A stretch of 64,000 bases of DNA from DASVWZ01 sp963715675 (GCA_963715675.1 OY970265.1:3782001-3846000); one strand, 5' to 3'; shown: positions 48,673 to 58,178, counted from the first letter of the stretch. The notes: generated from the letters alone by a model not told the origin. Made by a program: numbers and translations.

Positions 48673-51387
48673 CTACGCGCTTACCTCCTCGGGTTTGTTC
48701 TTGCCGGCCAGCAGTTGCCGCAGGACATACTGCAAAATGCCGCCATTGGCATAGTACTGCGCTTCCTGTGGCGTATCGATCCGCACCAGGGCGCGGAATT
48801 CTTTCACGGTCCCGCCTGTAACTGTCCGAACTTTCACCTGGCGTCCCGTGGTGAAGTGTTCAAACCGCTCCACGATGTCCCACACTCCGAAGATCTCAAT
48901 AACTTCTTCGCCGGTCAAGCCGAGCCCCTGGGCACTTTCTCCCTCCATGAACTGCAAAGGCAGAATGCCCATGCCGACCAGGTTCGAGCGATGAATACGC
49001 TCGTAGCTTTCCGCAATCACCGCCCGTACTCCCAGCAAACGCGGGCCTTTGGCCGCCCAATCGCGCGACGAACCGGAGCCGTATTCCTTGCCGGCGAGAA
49101 TGACCAGCGGCACACCTTCCGCGAGGTACTTCTCGGAAGCTTCGAAGATGGTCATCTCGGTGCCATCGGGCAGGTGGCGGGTGAATCCGCCTTCAAGATT
49201 CGGAACCATTTTGTTGCGCAGGCGGACGTTGGCGAACGTGCCGCGGACCATCACTTCATGGTTTCCGCGGCGTGAGCCGTAGGAATTGAAGTCGGCGGGC
49301 TTGACCCCATGCTCGATCAGGTACTTCCCGGCAGGGCTGTCTTTCTTGATGGAACCGGCCGGCGAGATGTGGTCGGTCGTGACGCTGTCGCCGAGCACCG
49401 CGAGCACCCGGGCGTTGCGGACTTCTTCCACCGCAACGCGCTTTTCTGTCATGCCATCGAAATACGGCGCTTTGCGGATGTAGGTTGAATCGGGCTGCCA
49501 GGTGTAGGTATCGCCCTTGGGGACGGCCAAAGCGCGCCATTGCTCGTCTCCGTGATAGACCTCACCGTAACTCCGGCGGAACATGTCGGCGGAAATCGAT
49601 TGGCCGACCGCCTGTTCCACCTCGTTGCGGGAAGGCCAAACATCGGCCAGGAAAACCGGCTGGCCGTCCTTCCCTTTGCCGATTGGTTCCTTGCGCAGAT
49701 CCAGGTCAATGCGTCCGGCCAGCGCGAAGGCGACCACCAAGGGAGGCGACATCAGGTAGTTGGCGCGCACCTCGGGACTGATTCGGCCTTCGAAGTTGCG
49801 ATTGCCCGACAACACCGAGGCAACCACCAGGTTGTTTTCGTCGATCGCCCTGGAAATTTCCTCCGGCAACGGCCCGGAGTTGCCAATGCAGGTGGTACAG
49901 CCGTAACCCACAATGTGGAATTTCAGTTTTTCCAGATACGGCGTCAGCCCTGCCTTTTCCAGGTAATCGCGAACAACTTTGGAGCCCGGGGCTAGTGAGG
50001 TCTTCACCCATGCGGGGACTTGCAGACCGCGTTCCACGGCTTTCTTGGCCACCAGTCCGGCAGCAATCATCACCGAAGGGTTCGAGGTATTGGTGCAACT
50101 GGTGATGGCCGCAATCACCACGCTGCCGTGATGGAGATGGCCATTGCTCGCTCCCGTCGGGGCCGGCTTTGTGCCACCCTTGCCTGGCCTGATCAGTGAC
50201 GGCAAAGCTTGTTCGAATGATTGCTTTGCGTTCGACAGCGCGACCCGGTCCTGCGGACGTTTCGGTCCAGCGAGACTCGGTTCCACGGTTGCCAGATCAA
50301 GCGCGAGCAGTTCGGAGTACTGCGCCTCGGGCGTTTTCTCGTCATGAAACAGACCTTGCTCGCGGGCGTAAGCTTCGACTAAAGCGATCTGTTCTTCCGA
50401 GCGCCCCGTCAGACGCAAGTAGGTCAGCGTTTCTTTGTCAATCGGGAAGATGCCGCAGGTGGCGCCGTATTCGGGCGACATATTGCTGATGGTGGCGCGA
50501 TCCGCCAATGGCAATTCCTGAAGTCCCGGTCCGAAGTACTCGACAAATTTGCCCACCACGCCGTGCTTACGCAGCATCTCGGTGATGGTCAGCACCAGAT
50601 CCGTAGCTGTCGCGCCTTCGCGGAGCCGGCCGCTCAGCTTTACGCCCACCACTTGGGGAATCAGCATGGAAACCGGCTGGCCGAGCATGGCGGCCTCGGC
50701 TTCAATGCCGCCGACGCCCCAGCCGAGCACGCCGAGCCCGTTGATCATGGTGGTGTGGGAGTCAGTGCCGACCAGCGTATCAGGATACGCGACCTTCTTG
50801 CCGTTCTGATCCTGGACAAAAACCACCCGCGCCAGGTATTCCAGATTCACCTGGTGGCAAATGCCCGTATCAGGAGGAACGATCGCGGTATTGCGGAAGG
50901 CCGTTTGTCCCCAGCGCAGGAATGCATACCGTTCCTTGTTGCGAACGAACTCCAGTTCAGCGTTGAACAGGAAAGCGTTGGGCGTGCCGAACTGATCGAC
51001 TTGCACCGAGTGGTCGATCACCAACTCCGCCGGTTGCAGAGGATTGATCAGCGTAGGATCACCGTTCAACTGCTTCATGGCATCGCGCATGGCGGCCAAG
51101 TCAACCACCGCAGGCACACCAGTGAAATCCTGCATCAGCACGCGGCTGGGGGTGAAGGCGATTTCCTTGTCCGGCTTCGACTGGCGGTTCCAGGCAGCCA
51201 AGGCGAGAATGTCGTCTTTGGTCACGCTGCGACCATCTTCGGTGCGCAGCAGATTCTCCAGCAGAATGCGCAGCGAAAATGGAAGATGCCGGGTGGAGAT
51301 ACCTCGCCGGTCGAGGGCGTCAATGCGGTAGATTTCGTAGTCGTGTCCGCCAACCCGAATTGTGGTACGGCCACCGAAGCTATTCAT
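48673..51387 (-). CDS. acnA: Aconitate hydratase A
   Basis: Isomerises citrate and isocitrate in the TCA cycle in the cytosol. 904 residues, the AcnA/IRP length and domain order. The [4Fe-4S] cysteines are in SCTNTSNPSV (about residue 431) and GYGCTTCIGNSG (about 497 and 500). The C-terminal swivel domain contains GSRRGNHEVMVRGTF and GKEYGSGSSRDWAAKG. It is transcribed alone. AGGCATT(CC)TCC-like sequence upstream; no clear regulatory site. Confidence 0.97.
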   Translation of the reverse strand: MNSFGGRTTIRVGGHDYEIYRIDALDRRGISTRHLPFSLRILLENLLRTEDGRSVTKDDILALAAWNRQSKPDKEIAFTPSRVLMQDFTGVPAVVDLAAMRDAMKQLNGDPTLINPLQPAELVIDHSVQVDQFGTPNAFLFNAELEFVRNKERYAFLRWGQTAFRNTAIVPPDTGICHQVNLEYLARVVFVQDQNGKKVAYPDTLVGTDSHTTMINGLGVLGWGVGGIEAEAAMLGQPVSMLIPQVVGVKLSGRLREGATATDLVLTITEMLRKHGVVGKFVEYFGPGLQELPLADRATISNMSPEYGATCGIFPIDKETLTYLRLTGRSEEQIALVEAYAREQGLFHDEKTPEAQYSELLALDLATVEPSLAGPKRPQDRVALSNAKQSFEQALPSLIRPGKGGTKPAPTGASNGHLHHGSVVIAAITSCTNTSNPSVMIAAGLVAKKAVERGLQVPAWVKTSLAPGSKVVRDYLEKAGLTPYLEKLKFHIVGYGCTTCIGNSGPLPEEISRAIDENNLVVASVLSGNRNFEGRISPEVRANYLMSPPLVVAFALAGRIDLDLRKEPIGKGKDGQPVFLADVWPSRNEVEQAVGQSISADMFRRSYGEVYHGDEQWRALAVPKGDTYTWQPDSTYIRKAPYFDGMTEKRVAVEEVRNARVLAVLGDSVTTDHISPAGSIKKDSPAGKYLIEHGVKPADFNSYGSRRGNHEVMVRGTFANVRLRNKMVPNLEGGFTRHLPDGTEMTIFEASEKYLAEGVPLVILAGKEYGSGSSRDWAAKGPRLLGVRAVIAESYERIHRSNLVGMGILPLQFMEGESAQGLGLTGEEVIEIFGVWDIVERFEHFTTGRQVKVRTVTGGTVKEFRALVRIDTPQEAQYYANGGILQYVLRQLLAGKNKPEEVSA

Positions 51388-51549
51388 GGGAGGAATGCCT
51401 TTCTATGAAAATAGATGCCGCACTTGGGCGCTGAGCACCAAGCTGGAGCGGCCCTGCTCATCCAACTAAACAGTCTAGTCGTTTCGCGCGGGATTGCGTA
51501 GTGTGGGTGCGACTAGGGGTTGCGTGGGCGCAATCGAGGACCGGCCCCC

Positions 51550-52386
51550 TCAGTTGCGATTCAGTCCCATCTCCTTGCTTTGCAACTTCTTCTTCCCTCG
51601 CTCCTCCATCTTGAAAATGTCGCCTGGGGTTGAGGCGCTTCCCGCAACTTCGAGGATAGACGCCTGATAGTCGCTTGGGCCCAGGCTTTTTAGGACGACG
51701 CTATCGCCGCGACCGGTTCGGGCGTGGTCTTGCCAGCGGTGCAGAAAGCCCTCCTCCCCACGCGCTGAGCCAACATACTGCTGTTTCGTCTTGGGGCACG
51801 TGAGCAGATAGACGCCCCTCGAGGACTGCAAAGCTGCTGTCCAGCCCTTCGGAAGTGCGTCGAGTTTTGACAGTGGGGTCGTGAAGTTCAAGAAGCCCGG
51901 GAAGTCCGGTTCCTTGAACTCCGTACGTAACTCCTTCACGGGCTTATTTTGCTTATCGGCACGTTGGACCCAGCTTTTATTTCCAGGGCCCCAGTCGACG
52001 AATAGCCTTCCGATCAGGTCGCTAACGGCTTCCACTAAGGCGAAATCGTAAACATCGCGGGTGCCGGCTTTGTCCACGCCCTCCCTGTTTTGCAACGGCG
52101 TATCTTGTTCTAAAGGCCCCCGAAGCTTCACACTGTAGACTCCAACGAACATCGTCTCGTGGTCGGGCGTTACGACAAACGACGCCCAGAAGGAGGAATT
52201 GAAGTGTGCCCGTCGATTGATGCGTTGGATCGATTGGTAGAGTTCGAACACGGGACGGTTATCGCGCCACAGTTCGTACGGCGACAATCCTTTTTCCGAC
52301 CGCGTGGGGTCCTGGTGACGGAGGAGACGGACATCGCCCACGGGGACGCCATTTCCCTCTAAGATTGTGTTGAACATGATCGGCAT
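51550..52386 (-). CDS. GIY-YIG nuclease-domain protein
   Basis: 278 residues from ATG 52386, which has GAGGAA 6 bases upstream; the frame extends to 52473 but that part is IS5-derived. The C-terminal quarter is a GIY-YIG domain: GVYLLTCPKTKQQYVGSA (GIY and YIG as GVY and YVG), then FLHRWQDHA with the catalytic Arg, and FKMEERGKKKLQS with the metal-binding Glu. The N-terminal 200 residues have no recognised fold and may bind DNA or a partner. The IS lies 63 bases upstream of the start, which separates it from higBA. Confidence 0.8.
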   Translation of the reverse strand: MPIMFNTILEGNGVPVGDVRLLRHQDPTRSEKGLSPYELWRDNRPVFELYQSIQRINRRAHFNSSFWASFVVTPDHETMFVGVYSVKLRGPLEQDTPLQNREGVDKAGTRDVYDFALVEAVSDLIGRLFVDWGPGNKSWVQRADKQNKPVKELRTEFKEPDFPGFLNFTTPLSKLDALPKGWTAALQSSRGVYLLTCPKTKQQYVGSARGEEGFLHRWQDHARTGRGDSVVLKSLGPSDYQASILEVAGSASTPGDIFKMEERGKKKLQSKEMGLNRN

Positions 52387-52449
52387 AAACTTATTCCTCA
52401 CGGCCAATGGACCAAGCCCCGCGCGTGAATTCCAAGTTTCTCCGCCTAG

Positions 52450-53699
52450 GAGCTTGTTGAAAATTTCCTTCACGCAGCGTGTGGATCATTCTAAGAAGCG
52501 CACGCTCAGACTGATTTTTGTTGTTGCTGCTTCCGATCTGCCCCCGAGGCTCGTCTGGCAACCGAAGGTCGCGTCCCTTGCTTCTTCATGCGCTCTGCGC
52601 CCGCAGTTTCGGAATACGGATCAGGTTGAAGGCCGCGCAGCTGAACACGAACAACCAATCCACCTTCGCCAGTCCGCGGAGTTTCACCTTCTTCAGGGGG
52701 CCGATCTGCTTCAGCCATCCAAACGGCTTCTCCACCAACCAGCGCTTGCTTAAACTGATCGCGTATCCCGGATGCCGGCTCGTCCGTTGGTCGATTGCGC
52801 CGTGCTGTCGGCGGGCCACGTGCGGCGTCACGCCCAACTCGCGCACCGTGCTGACGAAGTCGCGCGTGTCATAGGCTTTGTCGGCTCCGGTCGTGATCCG
52901 ACCGCTTCGCTTCCGGGTCAACTCGTACAACATTAATAAAGCCGCATCGCGCTCCGCCCTGCCATCGGCCTGCGTGGTCATGGCCGCCGCGATCAACCCG
53001 TTCCGGTTCTCCACCAAGGTGTGGCCCAGATAACTCAGCTTGGCTTCCTGCCCCGCCGACTTCTTATAGAGTCGTGCTTCCGGGTCCGTGCTCGAAGCGT
53101 GCGTCTGGTTGCTCCGTGGCTCGCCGTGAAAATCTCCTCCGCTCCCGGACCCGCCGTCGTCCTTGCGGCGAAAGCTCTTGTGTCCCGCCCAAGCTTCGAT
53201 CAGCGTGCCATCCACCGTGAAGTGTTCGTCCGACATCAGCCCCGACGCCTGCTCTTTTACATGGGCGAAAAACTTCTGCGCCAGATCCTGGTTCAACAGC
53301 CGCTCGCGATTCTTGCTGAATACCGCGTGGTTCCACACCGCGTCGTCGATCTCCAAGCCCACGAACCAGCGAAACAGCAAGTTGTAGTTGAGTTGCTCCA
53401 TCAACAGCCGCTCGCTGCGTACCGAATAGAACACCTGCAGCAACAGCGCTCGCAGTAACCGCTCCGGCGCAATCGACGGCCGCCCCCCCTGCGCGTACAG
53501 TCCGTCGAAATCTTTCGACATCCCGGCCAAGACCACATCCACCAGCTTCCTCACCCCGCGCAGCGGATGATCGGCTGGAATCCGATCCTCTAATGCCACA
53601 TAACTGAACATCCCCGTTTGCCGTTGCTGATCGTCTCCTCGCATCCTTGCTTCTTACCACACCACCACCGAGGATGGGCAGTAGTTTTTCAACAACCTC
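52450..53699 (-). mobile_element. IS5-family insertion sequence
   Basis: 1,250 bp flanked by CTAG target duplications (52446-52449 and 53700-53703). Terminal inverted repeats are GAGCTTGTTGAAAA and GAGGTTGTTGAAAA, differing by one base in 14. CTAG is a YTAR-type 4-bp target, as used by IS5 elements. A single intact transposase gene fills the element, so it may be recent and active. Confidence 0.92.
52586..53644 (-). CDS. IS5-family DDE transposase
   Basis: 352 residues, full length. The N-terminal DUF772-type domain has DHPLRGVRKLVD, GRPSIAPERLLRALLL and LLFRWFVGLEIDD. Catalytic D-D-E: VDGTLIEAWA, TGADKAYDTRDF, and VEKPFGWLKQIG. No frameshift or stop codon is seen. Confidence 0.93.
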   Translation of the reverse strand: MRGDDQQRQTGMFSYVALEDRIPADHPLRGVRKLVDVVLAGMSKDFDGLYAQGGRPSIAPERLLRALLLQVFYSVRSERLLMEQLNYNLLFRWFVGLEIDDAVWNHAVFSKNRERLLNQDLAQKFFAHVKEQASGLMSDEHFTVDGTLIEAWAGHKSFRRKDDGGSGSGGDFHGEPRSNQTHASSTDPEARLYKKSAGQEAKLSYLGHTLVENRNGLIAAAMTTQADGRAERDAALLMLYELTRKRSGRITTGADKAYDTRDFVSTVRELGVTPHVARRQHGAIDQRTSRHPGYAISLSKRWLVEKPFGWLKQIGPLKKVKLRGLAKVDWLFVFSCAAFNLIRIPKLRAQSA

Positions 53700-53981
53700 C
53701 TAGGCAAACTCCAACCGCTTGAGCTTGATGCGGTCGGCGCGGACCTGGGCGAGGTCGTAGTGGGCCTGCTGCGTGAGCCAGGTTGCGGCGCTGCCGCCGA
53801 ACACCTTAGACAGTCGCACGGCCATTTCGGGAGAAATCCCGCGCTTCCCGTTGACCAGTTCCGATAGCGTAGTGCGGGTAACGCCAAGTGCGACCGCAGC
53901 TTCTGTAATGGTCAAGCCCAAAGGTTCGATACACTCGCGCAGCACAAAGCCTCCGGGATGTGGTGGGTTCTTCATCGGCAT
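53700..53981 (-). CDS. higA: HigA-type antitoxin
   Basis: 93 residues with a XRE/HigA helix-turn-helix: PPHPGGFVLRECIEPLGLTITEAAVALGVTRTTLSELVNGKRGISPEMAVRLSKVFG. It binds HigB and represses the higBA promoter. The toxin-first order, 12 bases apart, is typical for HigBA. The stop codon TAG lies within the CTAG target duplication of the IS, but the original sequence would have had the same stop, so the protein is not truncated. Confidence 0.92.
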   Translation of the reverse strand: MPMKNPPHPGGFVLRECIEPLGLTITEAAVALGVTRTTLSELVNGKRGISPEMAVRLSKVFGGSAATWLTQQAHYDLAQVRADRIKLKRLEFA

Positions 53982-53993
53982 GGTTTAGCCTCC

Positions 53994-54272
53994 TCAGTGG
54001 TAATCGATATAGTCCACGTCCACCGCGTCGCCCGCTTCGAAGCGGAAAACCACCCGCCAATTGGCGCGAACCGTGACCGCCCAAAAGCCCTTGAACTCTC
54101 CCTTGAGCGGATGCAGGCGAAGGCCCGGCGCGTCCACGTCAGCGATCGTACCGGCAGCATCAAGCCTTGCGAGGATGTCGCGCAGCTTCACTGTGTGTTC
54201 ACTCACTACGCCGCGAGGGTCATCGTCCTCGTAAAGGCGTTTCAGCCCTTTGTGTCGGATCGACCGGATCAC
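53994..54272 (-). CDS. higB: HigB-type toxin (RelE/ParE superfamily)
   Basis: 92 residues, GTG start. The fold signature is seen as RSIRHKGLKRLYEDDDPRGV, then LRLHPLKGEFKGFWAVTVRANWRVVFRF and VDYIDYH. HigB toxins cut mRNA at the ribosome. Promoter elements place the transcription start at or beside the GTG, so the message is probably leaderless. No loss of conserved residues is obvious. Confidence 0.92.
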   Translation of the reverse strand: MIRSIRHKGLKRLYEDDDPRGVVSEHTVKLRDILARLDAAGTIADVDAPGLRLHPLKGEFKGFWAVTVRANWRVVFRFEAGDAVDVDYIDYH

Positions 54273-54277
54273 ATACT

Positions 54278-54306
54278 ATCGTAATGCGTTACGTAACGCA
54301 CGTCAA
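54278..54306 (-). promoter_or_regulatory. higBA promoter with embedded operator
   Basis: On the minus strand TTGACG (54306-54301), 17 bases, TACGAT (54283-54278). The spacer is almost entirely a perfect 16-bp palindrome TGCGTTACGTAACGCA (54285-54300), ideal for HigA. From the -10 box to the GTG is only about 5 bases. Confidence 0.8.
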
Positions 54307-54368
54307 CGAGAAAAACAGCAACTTAGTCGTTTCTGCGGCGGATTGCGTAGTGGAGGGGGAGCCGGCGA

Positions 54369-56219
54369 TCAGCCCCCTTGGATCCAGCCCGGCTCGCGTA
54401 CATGTTCTTCTTCGAGGCGGTGCAAGCGGGCAGCCAGGATGCCCTTTCTGCCCAGATAGCCCAGCACTCGGCTCGGATCGGCGCGGTCCACAACGGGCAG
54501 CCGGCCAATGTTCTGCCGCAACATCTTGGCAGAAGCTTCGTGCAAGAGTTCGTCCGGATAGGTCACCACCAGGTCCTTCGATCCCGCGTCCAGAACGGAC
54601 ATGGCGCCAGAAGGATCCTGATCGAGGGCGCGCAACACGTCTCCTCGAGTCACAATGCCGGCCAATTTCCCCGCGGAATCGACGACGAGAATTCCCTGAT
54701 GACGGCTCACGGCGGGATCGCGGCGGGCGATGCGGTCCGAGAGTTCCCTGACCAGCATATCCGCGGAAACCTGCGCCACATCTTGTTCCATGGTTTCCGC
54801 AACCCTCATCTGTTGTAGCACGTCGGTTTCATATTCCTGATGGATGTGCAATCCCCGCCGCGCCAGTTTCTCGGTCATAATTGACGCGCGAGGCATCAAG
54901 AGCATGGCGATACCGTCGGCGATGACACTGACCAGCATCAGGGGCAACACCGAGTTGTAATCTCGGGTGATCTCGAAAGCGAAAATGATGAATGAGAAGG
55001 TGGCGCGCGAAGCCGCTCCGAAGACGGCTCCCATGGCAACCAGGGCAAATGCGCCGGGCGCGAGGCTGGCACCTGGGAAGAGGCGATCGATTCCCATGGC
55101 GAACACCCCACCCAGGGCCGCGCTCGACATGAACATAGGCGCGAGCAGGCCGCCGGAAGTGCCCGACCCGAGGGAAATCACCAGCGCTACCGCTTTGGCC
55201 AACATCACAACCAGCAACAGCTTCCACGCCAGGTTCGCGTTGAGGATGTCGCCGATGGTGTCGTAGCCGACGCCCAGCACTCGCGGCACAAAAAATCCGA
55301 TGATGCCAAGCCCCAGCGCACCGATCGCGGGCCACCAGAGTTCGTCGATCGGCAACTTCTCAAACTGGTCTTCGGTCCAGTAGAGCAGTTTGCTGAATCC
55401 GACGGCCGCCAGGCCGCAGACCAAGCCGAGAACCAAATAGAACGGCAGGGCCTGCGGGATGCCGAAGTCCAAGGTCGCAACTTTGAACATCGGACCCGCG
55501 CCGAACAACTGCATGTGAACTGCAGTGGCCAGGGTGCTGGCAATGACCAGCGGGATAAACGAGCGAGCTTTGAATTCGAACAGCAGCAGTTCAATGGCGA
55601 GGATCACGCCGGCAATCGGCGTATTGAACGTGGCAGACATGCCGGCGGCCGCGCCACAAGCCAACAGCACTTTGCGCTCGGAGGCGGTGGTGTGCAACAC
55701 CTGTCCGACCAGCGAACCCACCGCTCCGCCGGTTTGAATAATGGGGCCTTCGGCGCCGAAAGGGCCTCCGGTGCCGATGGCGATGGCGGCAGAAATTGGT
55801 TTCAGGATGGCCACCCGCGGCTCAATGCGGCTGCGGTTCACCAGGACGGCTTCCATGGCTTCCGGGATGCCATGTCCCTTGATTTTTGGCGTACCGTACT
55901 TTGCCATGATGCCGACGATCAGGCCGCCAATCACCGGGATGGGAATCATCCAGAGCCCGAGGTGGTTGAAGCGCGGGCTGATGAAGCCAAAGGCGAACCG
56001 TCCGTAGAAAGCGATGTTGGTAAACAGGCCGATCAGGTTGTAAAGAACGTAGGCGATAAGACCCGCAATAAGTCCGATGCCCGCCGCAAGGAACGAGACC
56101 AACACCATGCGGAACTGCGCAGGCTCTGCGGTACGAAGATCTCCCACCTGAGCTCCGGTCGCACTAATAGTCGCGGGGGGGGAACTGTCGCGGCTGCTTG
56201 TCTTCTTAACCTCGGTCAT
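54369..56219 (-). CDS. ClC-family chloride channel/transporter with CBS domains
   Basis: 616 residues. The ClC core (about 35-450) has KGHGIPEAMEAVL (usual GSGIP; Ser replaced by His), GTGGPFGAEGPIIQ with the gating Glu, and GSGTSGGLLAPMF. The position of the internal proton Glu (IEE in E. coli ClC) reads AIELLLFEF, which may mean channel-like rather than antiporter behaviour. Two cytoplasmic CBS domains (about 470-600) follow, likely nucleotide-regulated: VSRHQGILVVDSAGKLAGIVTRGDVLRAL and NIGRLPVVDRADPSRVLGYLGR. marR lies 2 bases upstream, so they form an operon. Confidence 0.93.
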   Translation of the reverse strand: MTEVKKTSSRDSSPPATISATGAQVGDLRTAEPAQFRMVLVSFLAAGIGLIAGLIAYVLYNLIGLFTNIAFYGRFAFGFISPRFNHLGLWMIPIPVIGGLIVGIMAKYGTPKIKGHGIPEAMEAVLVNRSRIEPRVAILKPISAAIAIGTGGPFGAEGPIIQTGGAVGSLVGQVLHTTASERKVLLACGAAAGMSATFNTPIAGVILAIELLLFEFKARSFIPLVIASTLATAVHMQLFGAGPMFKVATLDFGIPQALPFYLVLGLVCGLAAVGFSKLLYWTEDQFEKLPIDELWWPAIGALGLGIIGFFVPRVLGVGYDTIGDILNANLAWKLLLVVMLAKAVALVISLGSGTSGGLLAPMFMSSAALGGVFAMGIDRLFPGASLAPGAFALVAMGAVFGAASRATFSFIIFAFEITRDYNSVLPLMLVSVIADGIAMLLMPRASIMTEKLARRGLHIHQEYETDVLQQMRVAETMEQDVAQVSADMLVRELSDRIARRDPAVSRHQGILVVDSAGKLAGIVTRGDVLRALDQDPSGAMSVLDAGSKDLVVTYPDELLHEASAKMLRQNIGRLPVVDRADPSRVLGYLGRKGILAARLHRLEEEHVREPGWIQGG

Positions 56220-56221
56220 TT

Positions 56222-56704
56222 CTAACTTCTCTTTCTTCGTGGAAGAGGGTTGGGGCGCGCGGCCTTGGCGTTCCCGCCTACGGCACGCTTCAGTGCAGCG
56301 ATCAGGGCTGGCCCCTGGGAGCGAAGTTCGTTCCGGTGATGCAGCGACAACTCGTGAAGCACTTTCTCCCCCTTCGGGGTCAGCGCAAGCAGGACTTCCC
56401 GGCGGTCGTCGCCTCCAGGACGCCGCAGCACGAAGCCTCGCGCCGCCAGCCGGTTCACCAGTTCCACCGCACTGTGGTGCTGGATCTGCAGCCGTTCCGC
56501 CAGTTCGCCGATCCGCGGACGAATGCTCCTGGGCAGGCCTTTCAGGGCCAGCATGAGCTGGTGCTGGCGTGGTTCAAGTCCCGCTTGGCGGGAAGCTTCC
56601 TCGCTGAAGCGAAGAAACCGGCGGATCTGGTGGCGTAACTCCGCCAGTGCTTCGTAATCCGCCGGGTTAAGCGCATGTTCCAGCCGTGTGGCCCTCGAAA
56701 CCAA
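56222..56704 (-). CDS. MarR-family transcriptional regulator
   Basis: 160 residues; TTG start. The winged helix region reads LEPRQHQLMLALKGL, RIGELAERLQIQHHSAVELVNRLAARGFVLRRPGGDDRREVLLALTPKGEKVLHELS, typical MarR. It ends with a basic tail (PLPRRKRS). First gene of the marR-clc operon. A palindrome (ATCGT-N3-ACGAT) sits directly upstream over the -10 region, so autorepression is likely. The same 20-base site occurs upstream of actA. Confidence 0.9.
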   Translation of the reverse strand: MVSRATRLEHALNPADYEALAELRHQIRRFLRFSEEASRQAGLEPRQHQLMLALKGLPRSIRPRIGELAERLQIQHHSAVELVNRLAARGFVLRRPGGDDRREVLLALTPKGEKVLHELSLHHRNELRSQGPALIAALKRAVGGNAKAARPNPLPRRKRS

Positions 56705-56705
56705 G

Positions 56706-56725
56706 TGTTATATCGTATCACGATG
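56706..56725 (-). promoter_or_regulatory. Operator/promoter of marR-clc
   Basis: Read on the minus strand, the palindrome ATCGT-GAT-ACGAT runs directly into a TATAAC -10 box, just upstream of the TTG start. The 20-base core CATCGTGWTACGATATAAYA is shared with 62343-62362. The spacing implies a leaderless or nearly leaderless transcript. Confidence 0.65.
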
Positions 56726-56851
56726 TAGTTGAGTTGCGAAAGCCCCTGCGGGGCCCCCGCTCCACAGTGGAGCGAACTGGCAAGCAGGGTCCGACTCCGT
56801 TTAGAATTCCTAGTCCCCTTAATTTCAAAGACGTCGAAGAGGTGAACCGCC

Positions 56852-58177
56852 GTGATTCCCCGCTACACCCGCCCGGAGATGGGCCGGATCTGGAGTGACG
56901 AGAACCGCTTCCGCAACTGGCTGGCGGTCGAAGTGGCCGCTACCGAAACCCTGGCCGAGGCTGGAATGGTTCCCAAGGACGCAGCCAAGGCGATTCAGGA
57001 ACGCGCCGATTTCAGCCTGCCGCGCATTCACGAAATCGAGGCCGAGGTTCGCCACGACGTGATTGCCTTTACCACCGCAGTGGCCGAGATCGTGGGACCG
57101 CAGGCTCGCTGGTTCCATTACGGCCTGACTTCCAATGATGTGGTGGACACGGCTCAGGCGCTGTTGATCACACAGGCCTCCGCCATCATTGCCGCTGACC
57201 TGGACAAGCTATCGGAGGTGTTGGAGCGCCGCGCCTGGGAATTCAAAGATACGCCGATGGTGGGGCGCACCCACGGTATCCACGCCGAGCCGATCACGTT
57301 TGGATTCAAACTGGCCAACTGGTATTCGGAGACGCAGCGCAACATTGAGCGATTCCAACGCGCAGCGGAAGATATGCGGGTGGGCAAGTTCTCCGGCGCG
57401 GTGGGAACGCTGGCCCACCTCAGTCCAGAGCTTGAAGAGAACATGTGCGCGCGGCTTGGCTTAAAGGCCGCGGCGATCTCTTCACAGGTAATTCAGCGCG
57501 ACCGACACGCCCACTATCTGGCTACGCTGGCAGTGATTGCCAGTACGCTTGACAAAATTGCTACCGAGATCCGCCACTTGCAGAGGACCGAAGTGCGCGA
57601 GGCGGAGGAATTTTTCAGCGAGAAGCAGAAAGGCTCATCGGCCATGCCCCACAAGCGCAATCCGGTGACTTGTGAGCAGATAAGCGGTCTGGCCCGGGTG
57701 GTGCGATCTAATGCGCAAGCCGGGTTCGAAAATGTTGCGCTATGGCACGAACGGGACATCTCGCATTCCTCGGTGGAACGCGTGATCATCCCCGATTCGA
57801 CAACGCTACTCGACTACATGCTGCACAAGACGACCAACCTGCTGGACACGATGTTCGTCTACCCGGAGCGCATGAAAGCCAACCTGGAGAGCACCGGGGG
57901 ACTGGTCTTCAGCGGCCAGTTGCTGCTGGACCTGGTGGAGAACGGGGTCTCGCGGGAGGACGCCTACCGCATGGTGCAAAGCCATGCCATGCGCGCCTGG
58001 AAAACGGGCTTGAACTTCCGGGAACTGGTGCTCAAAGACAAAGAGATTGCCCGCCGAGTCCCCAGGCGGCAGATCGAGCGGGCATTCGATCTGAAGCGGC
58101 AGCTGCGAAATATCGATGCAATCTTTGCGAGGGTTTTCGATGGAAAGCAGTCGGCAAGACCCCGAAAGCGCCGTTAG
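56852..58177 (+). CDS. purB: Adenylosuccinate lyase
   Basis: Splits SAICAR in purine synthesis and adenylosuccinate to AMP. 441 residues, GTG start with GAGG upstream. Family signatures: RYTRPEMGRIWSDENRF at the N-terminus, YGLTSNDVVDTAQ, GRTHGIHAEPI with the catalytic His, and the fumarase/aspartase superfamily signature GSSAMPHKRNP (about residue 262). Complete and conserved. Confidence 0.97.
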   Translation: MIPRYTRPEMGRIWSDENRFRNWLAVEVAATETLAEAGMVPKDAAKAIQERADFSLPRIHEIEAEVRHDVIAFTTAVAEIVGPQARWFHYGLTSNDVVDTAQALLITQASAIIAADLDKLSEVLERRAWEFKDTPMVGRTHGIHAEPITFGFKLANWYSETQRNIERFQRAAEDMRVGKFSGAVGTLAHLSPELEENMCARLGLKAAAISSQVIQRDRHAHYLATLAVIASTLDKIATEIRHLQRTEVREAEEFFSEKQKGSSAMPHKRNPVTCEQISGLARVVRSNAQAGFENVALWHERDISHSSVERVIIPDSTTLLDYMLHKTTNLLDTMFVYPERMKANLESTGGLVFSGQLLLDLVENGVSREDAYRMVQSHAMRAWKTGLNFRELVLKDKEIARRVPRRQIERAFDLKRQLRNIDAIFARVFDGKQSARPRKRR

Positions 58178-58178
58178 C

